A stretch of 64,000 nt of DNA from Chinchilla lanigera. Its lineage: Eukaryota > Chordata > Mammalia > Rodentia > Chinchillidae. Numbering within the stretch: position 1 is the stretch's first letter; each line of letters begins with the position of its first letter. Where the stretch lies: NCBI RefSeq assembly GCF_000276665.1, contig NW_004955433.1, positions 13,892,059-13,956,058 on the forward strand, written 5' to 3'. Shown here piece after piece: positions 22,312 to 35,074 of the stretch. A program made the position numbers and the translations under genes. Under the pieces are notes generated by a model. The model saw only the letters and a list, made by a program, of their open reading frames with translations. It was not told the origin of the DNA and made no database searches.

Positions 22312-24490
22312 CAGAGAGAAATAAAAGGAATAAGGATAGGAAAGGAAGAAGTGAAATTACCACTATTTGAAGATGACATGATACTTTACATGGAAGACCC
22401 CAAAAACTCCACCAGAAGACTCCTTGAATTAATCCACAAATTCAGTAGTATAGCTGGACACAAAGTCAACACTCAAAATCAAAAGCATTCCTATACACAA
22501 ACAACAAGCAAACTGAGACAGAAATTAAGGAAACCATACCTTTCACAATAGCACCCAAGAAATTGAAATATTTAGGAATCAATCTAACAAAAGAAGTAAA
22601 AGATCTATTCAATGAAAACTACCTTACTCTGATAAGAGATCTGAAAAGAGATCAAAGAAGATTTGATCTCTGAAAAGTAAATGGAAAAATATTCCTTGCT
22701 CATGGATAGGGAGAACCAACATTGTGAAAATACCATACTACCAAAATTGTTGTACAGATTCAATGCAATTCCCATTAAAATACCACTACTATACCTCACA
22801 AATCTAGAGAAAACATTCCTTAAATTCATCTGGAACCACAAGAGACCCAGAATAGCAAAAGCAATCCTGGGCAACAAAGACAAGTCAGGTGGAATCACAA
22901 TCCCTGACCTGAAATTATACTACAAAACTACTGTAATAAAATCAACATGATACTGGCTAAAGAACAGACCAGAGGATCAATGGAACAGACTGGAAGAAAC
23001 AGCCACAATGACAAACACACTCAGCCACAATGACAAACACACTCAGCCAATCTTTGACAAAGGGGTCAAACAAGCTCACTGGAAGAAAGATAGCCTCTTT
23101 AACAAATTGTGCTGGAAAAATTGGCTTGCCACTTGCTGAAGACTGAAAATAGATGCAAGTCTATCACCACGCACCAAATCAAGTCAAAATGAATCACAGA
23201 TCCCAATATTAAAACAGAAACACTAAATCTATTGCAAAAGAAAGTAGGTAAAAATCTTGAAGACATAGGGGTAGGCAGAGACTTCATGAACAAAAACCAA
23301 AACACATGGGAAATACTTCAAAGAATCAACAACTGGGATCTCATCTTACTGAAAAGTTTCTGCACATCTAAAGAAATGACCAGCAGAGTAAAAAGAAAAC
23401 TCACAAATTGGGAAAAAATTTTAGCTGACTGTCCCTCGGACAAAGGTTTTCTATCTAGAACATATAAAGAATTGAAAAACATCAGCCCCCCCCCAAATTC
23501 AAAGACCCAATCCAAAAATGGGCAGCTGAGATGAATACACACTTCTCAGATAAAGAAATACAAATGGCAAATAAATACATGAGAAAATGTTCAACATCAT
23601 TAGTTCAAGAAATGCACATTCAAACAACATTGAGATTTCATCTCACCCCAGTAAGAATGGCTAGCATTAAGAAATCAACCAATAACAAATGCTGGCGAGG
23701 CTGTGGAGAAATAGGAACCCTTCTCACCGCTGGTGGGAATGCAGACTAGTGAAACCACTGTGGAAACCAGTTTGGAGATTCCTCAGCAAACTAGGTCAAG
23801 AGATCCCATTCAACCCAATTATTCCCCTTCTGGGTATTTTCCCAGAAGAACTGAAAACATCATATCACAGTGATATATGTACACTCATGTTTATAGCAGT
23901 GCAATTTGTAATAGCTAAATCGTGGAAGCAACACAAATGCCCATCCACTGAGGAATGGATAAAAAAATTGTGGTATTTTTATATAATGGAATATTATTCA
24001 GCTATAAAGAAAAATAAACTCGAGGCTTTTATAGGTAGTCACAACTAGAGACCATACTCATAAGTGAAATAAATCAGACCTGCATGTGTAAGCAACATAT
24101 TGTCTCACTAGTGTAAGAACCTGAAAGACTGAATAAAAATTAGGAGGTATGATAGACATTGCAAAACAAAAGGAAAATGCTCAAAAGTAAAGAGCAAGCG
24201 GGATGAGGAAAAAGAGAAAAGAAAGAAAGGGAAAATCATGTATATATGTATATACAGGATAGCTAACATAGTTGTACTACTGATGTCTATCGCTTTACTG
24301 AAAGGAACAGATAATGATTAATTATTTGATCGATCTTGCATGTCCATATTTATTTTCCTGAATAACCACTTTGAAGATACCAATATGTAATACAACAACC
24401 ATTGTTAATTTCCTATCACCTTGTCTGTAATTCAGTACTGCTTATATTGTTCTTGTGCTATTTTGTAAAGGAATGTCTGTTTATTAAAAA
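22312..24490 (+). mobile_element. 5'-truncated rodent LINE-1 (ORF2 C-terminal part + 3' UTR)
   Basis: The copy starts within the reverse-transcriptase domain and runs to a 3' UTR with a short A-run. Broken open frames keep L1 ORF2p hallmarks: a 'DDMILYMEDP' block where the catalytic FADD reads FEDD (about 22365), '[15 protein letters not shown]' with '[13 protein letters not shown]' (22681-22950), and 'CPSTEEWIKKLWYF' with 'MEYYSAIKK' (23689-24048) in the C-terminal region. A 22-bp tandem duplication occurs at 23001-23048. The frame is broken by indels, so no functional protein is possible. It is clearly younger than the L1M it splits. Confidence 0.93.
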
Positions 24491-26228
24491 AAAATTCACC
24501 TACATAAAAACAGACATAGTTAGAATTAAAAGTAGGAGGAAATGATGAGCCATGCAAACACTATAGCTGGAGAAGGTATATTTATATTAGATGGTATAGA
24601 CTTTAAAGCAAGGTATATTGCTTTAGATAGATAGAGACATTCCATAACAATGAAGAGATCTGTTTAACAAGGCAAGAAGATAAAACAAACCTGAATAGGT
24701 ATTCATTTAATAACAAAGCTTCACAATACGTGAAATAAAAATTGACAGGGATGAAAAAAGAAACAGACAAATTTAAATTACAGTTGGAGTTTTCAACACT
24801 CTTCTCAATAATTTATAGGACAAGTAGGCAGAAAATCAATGAAAATATAGATGGCTTGAACATCACTGTAACCAAACTGATCTAAATGGCTAGGTACAAA
24901 ATACACATTCTTTTCAAATGGACATGGAACATTCAACAAAATCAACATATGCTGGACTAAATGTAAAAACTAAAACACTCTTAGAAAAAAAATGTAGGAG
25001 AAAATCTACACAACTTAGAGCTGATAAGAATTTCAGGCCAAACATGGTGGTGCACTCCTGTAATCTCAGCACTCAGGAGGCTGAGGCAGGGGGATTGCTG
25101 TGAGTTCGAGGCTACAAAGTAAGCTCAAGGCCAGCCTGAACTGCATAGTGAAACCCTACCTCAAAAAGACAAAAAAAAAAAAAAAAAAAAAAATTTCATA
25201 GGACATAAAACATATTAGCTATAAAAATGATTAAAATAAATAAATTGAATTTCACCAAAATTTGAAAATTCTTATCTTCACAGACATCACTAATATAGTA
25301 AAAAGACAAGTCTGGGAGAAAGTACAATACATACATTTGATTTAATATGGAAAGAACTTATAACTCAATAATCAAAAAAAAACAAAATTACAAATAGGTA
25401 TATGTTTCAACATACACTTCAGAAAGGAAAATATATGAATGGTCAATAAGTGTATCTTATTAAAGTTCAATGTCTTTCTTCATCAGGGAAATTAAAATTA
25501 AAACCATAATGAGATGCCACTATATATGAATTAAAATTTAAAAGACTGACAATACCAAATGTTGGTGAAGATGTGGAGTAACTGGAACTCTCATACATTG
25601 CTACTTGGGGTGTAAAATGGAAGTAACTCTGGTAACAGATTGACGGTTTCAAATAAAGTTAAATATACACTTACTATATGATCTAGAAATTTATCTACTA
25701 GCTATGTGCTCAAGAAAAATGAAAACATATTCACACAAAGACTTGCGCAAAAAATGTCTTACTCACTTTATTTACAATAGCCATATATTATAAACAACCC
25801 CAAAGACCCTCAATAAGTGACTAGGTAAATAGTTATGGTATACCTATAAAATGGAATAATACTCAACAATACAATAAAAATGAACTATCAATACATAGAG
25901 CATGGAGGAGTCTCTAAAACATTGTTCTGAGTAAAAAGAACTTGACACAAAAGACTGTACTCTGTGATTAGATTTATATGGAATTCAAAGCAGGCAAAAC
26001 TAATCTATTGTAATAGATATCCAGAGAATGGTTGCCTGAGTTAGGACTAGAGAAATTAACTGGAAAGGGCTGAGAAAACTTCTAGGTGACATAAACCTTC
26101 TACATCTTCTTGTGGTGGTAGTTACTTATTGGTGAATACATTTGTCAAAACATATCAAACTGAAAATTTGAAGCAAGTGCATTTCATTGTATGCATGTGA
26201 TGTCTCAATAAAATTATGTTTTAAGAGG
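24491..26228 (+). mobile_element. Ancient L1M LINE, 3' part with internal deletion
   Basis: 24510-24960 resumes the ORF2 endonuclease region of the L1M split at 22312 ('ccatgcaaacactatagctg', 'tttatattagatggtataga', 'acattcttttcaaatggaca'). At about 24965 the text jumps to the ORF2 C-terminal region ('aaaacactcttagaaaaaaa'), so the reverse-transcriptase domain (about 2 kb in a full element) is missing. It then runs to an L1M-type 3' UTR ending 'gtctcaataaaattatg'. A B1 interrupts it at 25036. Confidence 0.85.
25036..25191 (+). mobile_element. B1 SINE, well preserved
   Basis: 7SL-derived: 'ggccaaacatggtggtgcac', 'ctgtaatctcagcactcagg', 'aggctgaggcaggg', then the rodent internal duplication ('gaggctacaaagtaagctc' and 'aaggccagcctgaactgc'), ending in about 22 A. 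It sits in the old L1M, flanked by a short 'aatttca' repeat. Confidence 0.93.
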
Positions 26229-26379
26229 AGTTTTGACATCAGGATGCTGCAATTCAAATGAGTAAACTAAACTGGAAATACAGGGCTACACTCTGTAGTC
26301 CTACACAAGCCAGAGGGGCGTTCTCCACAAATGTATGCCTTGCATACCCAGTTGCTATTGCAGATCTGAGGTGAGGGAG

Positions 26380-26640
26380 GTGAGTCAAGAGCAAGTCAGT
26401 GTAAGTTTCATGGGGGAACTCAGCCAGGAACTTAAGGAAAAGGAGAAATTGGACGCATAGAGAAGGCTTGAAGTTTCCAAGGTATGATTCAGCATATTGA
26501 GGTGGTAGCATCCATGGAATGCATGGGGTCAAGCAAAAATTGGTGTGGCTGGTTCAGGTGAAGATAGGAGAAAGAAATGAAATATAAGGTGCTAAAGACA
26601 ATGCAAAGGATGTATAAGGCTGAAAATCTGTGATATGGCA
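26380..26640. repeat. Ancient unnamed mammalian repeat, fragment
   Basis: 'gaggtggtagcatccatgga', 'tggtgtggctggttcagg' and flanking words follow the same old family as the pieces at 27600, 32760 and 54540. Strongly diverged. Confidence 0.4.
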
Positions 26641-27269
26641 GTAATAATTCCAAACTTGGAGTTTGTTGACAGAATTACAAGTGAGGTAGGTAAAATAGCT
26701 GGTACTAAGTAGATAACAGACATTAAGACTGTAGATATTGTAGTTACTCCTCAGTTCATCATATATGTCTGAGACCATTTTATTCCTGAACTTTAATCTC
26801 AGAGATAGAGTCACAACCACACTGGAAGCTGGTTGAATAGGTACTGTAGTCATCAAGAACAATCAAAATATCACTTAGATGTATGTTACATGTGGACCAC
26901 AAAGAGAGTGAGATGGTCCTTTTCACCAAACAGCAATGAGTCAGGGGCCTGACTTCAGAAATCTGGGCCAAAAGGTACGTAATTTGGAGTTTCTTCATTG
27001 GGAGGATGACGTTTTCATTTTCAAATTGACTGTGAGTAGCCTACTTAGTCCAGTATCTCTGTCATTAAGTGCCCTCCTTGATACTTTGACACAGGCAATC
27101 ACGGCTCTCAGGAAATTCTAGGAGACTACTGCTCCAGAATCTCATCTCTAGGTAGGGGCAGGCAGTACAGGTGTTTGGCAAGCACAAATTCAAGATAGTT
27201 GCTCAGATCTAGAGAAAAATATTTTTTCTTTCTTTTCTTTTTTTTTAGAATAATTTTTCTACATTGAGA

Positions 27270-27360
27270 GAGACAAGCATTTATGGAGCATCTTCTCTTT
27301 ACAAGACAGGCATAAGGCTACATGTTTTACTCTGATTTTCTGATATAACCATCTACTTAT
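27270..27360 (-). repeat. MIR SINE fragment
   Basis: 'caagcatttatggagcatct' and 'aggcataaggctacatgtttt' match the complement of the MIR 3' end. Confidence 0.55.
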
Positions 27361-27599
27361 TGAGTTCCAACAGGCAGTGTGTAAGATCTCAGAGATACAT
27401 TGGGATTAGGGAGACAGAAAATTAAGTAGATCATAGCCACAGTATGACAAGTACCACCAGAGAATGGGACCAGAGCAGAAAACCAGCTCTTAAGCCTGGT
27501 CTGGACAGTGCAGGTGCAAGACGTCTTCTCAGTAGTGAGGCAAAAGTGGAACGCTGAAGCACAACTGACAAGCAAATTAACCAGGAGAAGGGGAGGAGG

Positions 27600-27850
27600 A
27601 AGTGGGGACTAGGGGAGTACAGCTTTCCAGGAAGAAAAAGGAGCATTTGCAAAGGGCCTCGCAATAAAAGAGACAGAGTTCACTAGGAGTATTGCCAGCA
27701 GCTCACTGTGTGCAGAGCAGAAAAAGTCTACAGCAGTAAGCAGGGGCCTGGTCATGAAGGGCCAGTGCACCTGGAAATAAGTTACCGGACTTAGCAAATA
27801 AATATGTAGGGTGCTAAACCTAGTGGACACTCTCTCAGTGTTGATCAAGG
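27600..27850. repeat. Ancient unnamed mammalian repeat, fragment
   Basis: 'ttccaggaagaaaaaggagc', 'atttgcaaagggcctcg' and 'ggcctggtcatgaagggcca' parallel the order seen in the longer copy at 32760-33730. Confidence 0.5.
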
Positions 27851-27879
27851 TCTACAGTCAAAGTGATAAGTAACACAGG

Positions 27880-28445
27880 TAATATATACACCCCTAAAAA
27901 TTTGGGATGAAATGGGCACTTTGCCTCTGTGGTCTTCTACCCCAAAGCACATTACCCCATCTAACTGTGAGAAAATATCAGATGGACCCAAATTAAGGGA
28001 CAATCTACAAAACACCTGACCAATACTACTCAAAACTGCCAAGGTCAGGCAGGGGATAGAGCTCAGCAGCACAAGTGCCTTCCTGGTAAGTGCAAGGTCC
28101 TGAGTTCACTTCCCAGTACCAAAAACAGAACTGCCAAGGTCATGAAAAATGAGGAAAATCTGAGACTGGCACAGCCAAGAGGAGCTTAAGAAGGCATGAC
28201 AACTAAACGTGATGTGGTAATGCTGGATGGGATTCTGGAACAGAAAAACACATTAGTGAAAACTAACAAAATCTAATAAAGTATGGACTTCAGTTAATGA
28301 TAATATCAATACATCATGCTAATGTAAGATAATAAGAGGTGAAACTGGATGCAGGCATTTGATAACTTTCTGTACTATCTTCATAATTTTTCCCTCAGTC
28401 TAAAATGAATTTAAAACAAAGTTTATTTTAAAATACAGGAAGCAC
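27880..28445 (+). mobile_element. L1M LINE 3' end
   Basis: 'aattaagggacaatctacaa', 'gaggaaaatctgagactggc', 'catgacaactaaacgtgatg', 'ctgtactatcttcataattt' and the terminal 'aaaacaaagtttattttaaa' follow an L1M-type 3' UTR. An ID element splits it at 28034-28142. Confidence 0.8.
28034..28142 (+). mobile_element. ID SINE inside L1M, with 14-bp target duplication
   Basis: The body at 28048-28128 ('ggcaggggatagagctcagc ... cacttcccagtacc') is flanked by 'aactgccaaggtca' at 28034-28047 and 28129-28142. Confidence 0.93.
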
Positions 28446-29329
28446 AGTTAAATCTGGATTTTAGACTAACAATGATTTTTCTTACTATAAGTACATCCAA
28501 TGCAATAGTTAGAGCATATTTATACTAAACACATCCATTTTGGAACTGAAATTCAAATTTTACTGGGCACCCTGGCAACTCTCCCTGGAAAGGAGTTCAC
28601 CTTGGGAATAGTAAGGAGGGCATTAGGAAGGTCATAGCCAGGAAGGTGCGTGATGCACAACTTCCAGCATAGATGCATAGAGGAGGAAAGAGGCTCAGCT
28701 ATGAGCTATGAGGGGGGAGCCAGCATCAGAGGACAGGCCTGTCTCACCCCAGACCTCACAGTACTCTTTTTAAAAACATCCATAAGAATTCATTCTTGCT
28801 GACAAAGAATGAAGGAGGGTTGAGAACAGAGACTGAGCCTGGAGGACTTAGGAAAAGCAGGCGAGTATTCCTGAGCACCAAAACTCAGGGCCTCCTCAAA
28901 ACACAAGGGCACGCTCCCTGCTAAGCACCAGCTCCTCACTGAGGTCTTCTTTCCCCTCTTCTGTGCCCCTTGACAACACAATCAGATCAGAAACATTCAG
29001 AGCCCTAAACTGCATTGTTGGAGGGAGGCGATCTCAGGGGATATTCTTCCAAAATCCCCCTCTGAGCAGGATTCCATCCACAGGATTCCACCCATTTAAC
29101 TCAACTCTTAGTTCCAGCCTATGGTAGTCTTCCCTTACCTGCAAGAGTGTGATTCCTACCTGCTCAGGTGTCAAAGCTAATTAGACCACCATGTGAAATA
29201 GCACTTATGGGTCTCTAGGCCAGACCCCAAAGGCTTTCTTGGGCAGCAAGTGAAAGTTTACAACGTGCATTCCAGCTACCCAGGGACACATCCTCCCCCT
29301 CTTATTCCAAGTAGGTGACGTTGCTGTAT
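28446..29329. other. Unique sequence, no gene recognised
   Basis: No repeat or exon could be supported. A possible diverged MIR around 28600-28760 is too weak to call. Confidence 0.4.
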
Positions 29330-29960
29330 ACCTAGGTCCACAGAAATGAGGTTAAATAAGTGCATTTGGCCTAGCGCAGCCCCAAGTTGCATTTGCTTAT
29401 TTTAGTAACACCTGAGAGAACACAGAGGGGTGAGAGAAGAGTGAGAGTGACGTGGACTCGGTCAGCAAAGTCCCCTGCAGGAAATTAGTGACGCCAGCCA
29501 GCTGCTCCAGGCCCCTGCAGGGCTGTTTCTCCTCCTCTCCTACTTCTCACGGGGAGGCCATTCCACTGTGGTCTGCCAGATCTGGAAGACAAAGAGGGCA
29601 GCGCTCTCAGCCTGCCGCGCGTGCCTACCTCTAACACATCCTCTCAGGAAGCCACAGACAAACATAACCCAGCCAGGGGTGGGGGCAGGGCAGGAGGAAG
29701 TGTCCAGCAATCCTCTTTTCTCTAGAAATGGGATTGGAAACGGGGTAATCGTCTAAATGGGCATTCCTGATGAGTCGATAAGCATCACTCCCATTTTTAT
29801 TACAGTGATGAGGCCCACTGAGCGAGCATAATCCCTCTCCCGGGCTCCAAGAGATTGCCAGGCAGCCAGCAGCCAGCCTGCCCCTCCACCCGAGCTGCAT
29901 TAGTCTGATGGGAAGAGGCACTGAGCTCTAGACAGACTGCATTTCATAATGGCATTTAAA
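29330..29960. promoter_or_regulatory. GC-richer repeat-free block, candidate conserved noncoding element
   Basis: It stands out from AT-rich, repeat-laden neighbours by higher GC, absence of recognisable repeats, CpGs ('gccgcgcgtgc' near 29611) and factor-like words: CACCTG E-box at 29409-29414, CAGCTG near 29500, 'gcatttcataatggc' at 29939-29953. Open frames here are short on both strands. This could be an enhancer or part of an untranslated exon; nothing decides it. Confidence 0.3.
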
Positions 29961-30709
29961 AGCAGGGATCCCAGGTCACACTAGAGTCTGGGACACTGCT
30001 GTCCACACTCCCTGTACTCTTGACACGGCGCTCATGCCTCCCTAAACACCAATGGGGCACACATGGCCCAAAAGCAAGGCTGTCCTCAGCCACATAGGAT
30101 GAAAAACGTGTCAGGGAGATCTGAATTTAAAATGCTAGAGGAAACATGATATAATGGAAAAGCATAAGTTCTAGTCTCCAACAATCCCAATAACTTTTGG
30201 AGCCTCCAGTTTCTTATCTGCATTATGTGATTTTCCAAGGTCTTTTCCTGATCTCCCACAAAAGGACCCATGGATTCATGACTCTCTGATCCAGTCAGGA
30301 ATTCTACACCAGTAGATTAATTCCTTTGTATTTTAAAGGCTGTTCTGTCTTTTATACTTCCTTGTTGAAACAATAATGCAGTTCATGAATGAACACCTTG
30401 TGGAATAGGATGACCTGGTAATCACAGAAAATGAGACCCCTGCAGGAACAGGACAGGCAGAGGAGTTATGGCCAGGAAGATGTAAGGGATTTAGGAAAGA
30501 AAATAGGAAAATGCCCAAGGCTACTTCATCTGCGGCTCACCCTGTCAGGCAAGCGAGCTGCAGATTAGGGCTGCTTGTTCTGCTGATGGGACTCAGAGCC
30601 TTTCTAACAAATCACTACCCTGTGTGCCCATTTGGCTCTTGAATGGAAGATTTGCCTTTACCTTGTTCGCTCATTTACTCAATCACTGATCCGCCAGGAG
30701 GCAGCAGCA
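29961..30709. other. Unique sequence, no gene recognised
   Basis: No repeat or gene could be assigned. Confidence 0.4.
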
Positions 30710-30860
30710 AAATTAAGACCAGATTTAGATTCAGAAGCTGTGGCCTGACTGCAGTTCCAGCATCTACTTGTCACATGACATTGAACAAGGCATTTCTCCA
30801 GTCTGAACCAGTAAACTAAGGCTAGTGCCTGCCTTACACACTCCATGGGCAGAATGGCCA
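30710..30860 (+). repeat. MIR SINE relic
   Basis: Sense MIR: 'ttagattcagaagctgtggc', 'ctacttgtcacatgacattg', 'aacaaggcatttctccagt', 'agtgcctgccttaca'. Confidence 0.75.
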
Positions 30861-31490
30861 TCTTGCACAACTTCTAGGGATGCCATGCCTATGGAAACTG
30901 TGCCAGCCGGAACTGGGCAAGCCAAACCTTGCACCAACCAAATATAGCACCCTGTTTGTGATGTAAAAATGACAAATGACATAAGATGCAATAGCCATAA
31001 ACACTAGCAAAACAGCAACACAAATATTTTGGTGACATTCTAGAAGAGGATGCTATATCAATAAAAGACATATTTCCCACAAGCTAAAATTTAGTAGCAT
31101 CAACTTTGCATTCTATCTACTTCAGCCAGTATAGCACCCTAGCATTACATTTGTGACTCAAAAGATGGGAACCATAGAAATTTTAGCAAAACTGGAGGTG
31201 TGGCCCCAAACTCAACGCAAGGTAAATATGCTTTGTTATGTGCTACCTATCTCCCTGGTCCCAAGACCAATTTGCCTTCCACATTATATCCCTCTCAAAA
31301 TATCCTATATTATAAGATGCTTAAAGGGGTCTCTGTTAAAATAGGATGTCATGATGGACATCTAGGTTAAGACAGGAAAATGGGACCCAGAAATATCTGG
31401 TCCAAAAGGAGTGTCCCTGGATTCTATGTCCTCTTATATACCAATCCAACAGCATCTCAGAACAGCAGGTCCTAACATCGCCTTGTCCTC
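30861..31490. other. Unique sequence, no gene recognised
   Basis: No repeat or gene could be assigned. Confidence 0.4.
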
Positions 31491-31802
31491 CTTATATGGA
31501 CTGAAAGTTTCTACACCCTCTAAATTCCTGTACTGAAATCCAGTCTTCAATGGGATTGTATTTGGAGGGGAGTTTTTAGAAGGCAATGTTGTCATGAAGA
31601 TGGAGTCCTTGTGAATGATATTAGTACCCTTAGTGCCCTTAGAAGAGGTCAAAAAACTAGTGTGAGGATCCTCACCAGACCCCATCCACTCTAGCACCAT
31701 GGTCTTGAACTTCTCAGCTTCTAGAGCTGGAAGAAATAAATTTCTGCTGTTTTTAAGCCACCTAATTTATGCCTTTTTGCTATCGCCATCCAAATAAGTT
31801 TT
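31491..31802 (+). mobile_element. MLT1-type MaLR LTR relic
   Basis: 'tatatggactgaaagtttc', 'gaaatccagtcttcaatggg', 'gatattagtacccttag', 'ctggaagaaataaatttctg', 'ctgtttttaagccacctaat' follow the MLT1 consensus from 5' end to poly(A) signal. Confidence 0.88.
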
Positions 31803-32028
31803 AAAAAAACATATTCCACAGGCTACATACACCCAGGAAAGGAAAAAGACTCCCAGATTCACAACGCCCCCCATCAACTATGGAACCCCTCTCACTCTTC
31901 CCCATGTATATCAGAGGTTCAGGTTAGGCAGGTTAAACATTCTAAATCATGTAAAGTCTCTTGGTTCCTTTACTACATTTCCTAGGAGGAAAAAAAAATG
32001 GAAAATACTCAAAAGTATTTGTCCCTAT

Positions 32029-32483
32029 GTTAAGGCTTATACCTAGATGTCCTCCCAAAAGTTCATGCAGTCATAGTTGGGGCTTTTCAAAAGTGGCTGG
32101 GTCTAGAGTGTGTGATGCTGGGATTAAAGGTTAATAAAATAGCCCACTGATTGGTTTGGCATAGCTCTAGGTGTGGAAAATAGGAAGGTCCACCCTAGGT
32201 GTGAGTACTAACACCCTAAGGGTGTGTAGCCTGGATAAAGTATAAGGGACAGGAAGAGGGCTGCTGTTGCTCGCTGCTATCACTTGCTGTTTGCTGTTTT
32301 TGCTGCCTCCCATCTTCCATGCCATGAACTGCTTTTTCCCTCTGTGATGCCTCTATGCCACCCTGCCTTGGAGCCAGCCTACTATGGAATGAAATCTCTG
32401 CAAAGTATGAGCCAAAATAAGCCTTTCCTCCTTTAACTTTAGGTGTTGGGTGTTTTGCCTTAGCAACAAGAAAAGACACACTA
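32029..32483 (+). mobile_element. Rodent MaLR LTR (ORR1/MT-like)
   Basis: Starts 'tgttaaggcttatacctaga' and ends near 'gcaacaagaaaagacaca'. Interior landmarks are 'ctcccaaaagttcatgcag', 'tgccaccctgccttgga', and the terminal block 'atgagccaaaataagcctt' with 'cctcctttaact'. This is the ERVL-MaLR LTR layout in its rodent form. No internal ERV sequence is attached, so it is a solo LTR. Confidence 0.8.
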
Positions 32484-32754
32484 CCTCTCCATTTCTCTTT
32501 CCACTCCTTCCACTGTCCCAGGTTGTCTACATCAGATGCCTCCTACCATCTGTCCCTTAGTACAAGAACCTTCCTCTCCATTTCCATATAATGCCCTTCT
32601 CAGAGCCACTGTCCTAAAACCTAACCTTTGAGCAGTCAGGTTATTGCATTATAGACCACATAGCACCCTACATCCCTGCAGGGCACTATCTGAGCCACAA
32701 ACTCATCCCAGGCCATGTTTCTGGCTACTTCCCACTGGATGGCTCTTCATTTCA

Positions 32755-33730
32755 GAACAAGCTTCATATATTCATTCATTCAATGAAGGTTTAATTGAGT
32801 CTATAACGTAACTGAGTCTATAATGTATCAGGCACTGTGCTGGGCACTGGAAATGCAGTACAGGGCAAATCCAATCAGGATGTAGGAGCTAACAACCTTT
32901 AAGGGAAAACAGACATCAACGAAATAACCACAAAAAGAAATGTGTGGTGTTTGATAAGATCTGTGACGTTTGATAAGAAAATATGCTCTGAGGCAAGAAG
33001 GGATATTTGAGCTGATACCTGAAAAATGAGAAGAGATGAATTAGGCAGACAGCCTAAAGAGGAAAGGGGTGGCAGGAGCAGAAAAGAGCACCCCAGGCTG
33101 AGGCAGCTTCTCAGCCCGAGAGCCACTCAGGACATTCAGGCCTGGGGTAGGTAAGGGAAGCTGAGTAAGTTAGCAGAGCCTATGAATACCCAAGAGGCTA
33201 TGCTGAGAATTTGAATCTTTATTTTAAGGGAAATGAAAAGGCATTAAGAGGCTTTAGTGGGGGAGGAGTGCAGTTTGGGGAGCATATGATACGATCACAC
33301 TTGCATTTGGAAGTGATCGGTCCAGCTGCTGTGAGAAGGCACTAGAAGGCCCAGAGTGGACCTGGACATCTGTCGAGGAGGAAATTGCATCCATTCCAGA
33401 CAAGAGATGCAGACGTAAACTTGGACAGGCTGCTGGGAGTAGAAAGCAAGCCAAGCAAATTAATTTACCAAACCAGAGTTGACCAAACCAGATGGATGGG
33501 CGGTGCCATCCGGAAAGATGGAACTTCAGAATACGATCAGACTTGGGTGAAAAGAACTTGAGAATAGTTTGGCACAGACTGGGTTTAGGGAGCCTTTGAG
33601 GCTTTCAGGTAGAAATAACAGGAAAGGATGGAGCTGGAATGGAGATCTGCATTTGGATGGAGATACACATTTTAAAAGTCACCTGCACGTGGATTATAAA
33701 AGAAGTTGTAGACATGAATGAGATTGTTTT
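32755..33730. repeat. Ancient unnamed mammalian repeat, ~1-kb copy
   Basis: The longest copy of the family seen repeatedly here. In order: 'tattcattcattcaatgaag', 'caggcactgtgctgggcact', 'gggatatttgagctgatacc', 'gatacgatcacacttgca', 'ccagctgctgtgaga', 'tttggatggagatacacatt'. A near-duplicate 'tgagtctata' pair lies near 32797-32822. Non-coding and diverged. Confidence 0.6.
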
Positions 33731-35074
33731 GTACCACCATTCAAAGCCATCTTCTTTCTATAATCACACCACCTATGCCTGTCCCTGCATGGACAGACAG
33801 AGCAGGTCTCGGCTGCCTCACAGTGACCTGATAAGCTCTGTACCTGCTCTTGCTACAGTGGCGCCCCTTGTGCCAGTTCATGGCCACTTTCCTACATATC
33901 TGTATTTCTCAATAATGATCCAGGAACATCTTGGGAACAGAGACACTGATACCCTCCTGAAGTCCTCAGCACACAGAGGACACCATTGAGAGAGGGGTAA
34001 GGTACAGGCCACCTTTCCGGCCCACAACAAAGCCCCAGGGCACTGCTGCTCTGGAAGTAAGTGACCAGATCAACTCACACCCAACAGCCTTACCTAAGAC
34101 CCAGCATCAGACTCTCTGAGGTAAAACTACCATTTAATTCCTCACTTCCCCATCCAAGAAGCCAATATTGGTACTGCAGAATTTAAAAAGAAGAATTTCA
34201 TGGATGTTTTCTGTTACTACAGGTAAGTGAGCAATCAGATTTCTTGGGCATGTATTTCTCACTTAAGGACCTCTGAGGTGCAGGGTTTGGCAGGAAAAAA
34301 AAACAGAAGCTCTGTCCTCAAAGACCTTCTAGTGCACTCTCTTGCTCAAAACCAGTACATTCATAATAGCTCAGAACAGTTGTGCATTATTTTATCTGTA
34401 CTATTCACATCAAACCAAAGCCTGTATCCTCAAGGAGCTTATAATCTTGAGAAAATATAGGACAAATACAGATGTAAACTTAGCATTATTGATGCATGCA
34501 GAGTCACTCCTACTCTCTTCAGTTCCTATTTCTAATTAGAAAAAGGTGCCTTTCCTCCTGGCAGACAAAGATCCTCAGCAGGACTTATGACTTGGCTGGA
34601 TTTAAACCCATGTCCCCTCTGCCCTCATTAGAGATTCTTACACAGTGCACAGCTACACAATGCATATGTGATGCTAGTAGCAGACGTTGTTCGCAGGGGA
34701 GGATCAAGGTTGGGTTAAGGAAGACAAAACAAGTACAAGGAAGGCCGCAGGCATGTCCAGCAGCCAATCAGATTGACCAAAGTGAAGGGGCCGCCTGTTG
34801 GAATAAAGAAGTAAGAGCAGAAGCCTTAGCTGGGGAGTAGTTAGGTAAAGCCTCAGATACCAGGCTAAGGAATTTTCACTTGACTCTACAGGAACTGAGG
34901 AGCCTTTCTAGGGTCATGACTTTCTTTTCCTCAAAGCAGTGCCATGGAGAGTTGACTGCAAATATCAATTCTTTCAAGAAAGTGCTCTCTTGTAGGTCAG
35001 GAAGAGTACCATAAGAAAAAAATCCATGTGCTGACATGGAACCCCAGATAACAAGATCTAATCCCTTGTATTTG
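33731..35074. other. Mostly unique sequence, no gene recognised
   Basis: A fragment near 34430-34480 ('ctcaaggagcttataatctt') may belong to the same ancient family as 32755-33730. Open frames of 114-116 codons (33639-33989, 34496-34840) have no recognisable domain and are not called. Confidence 0.4.
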
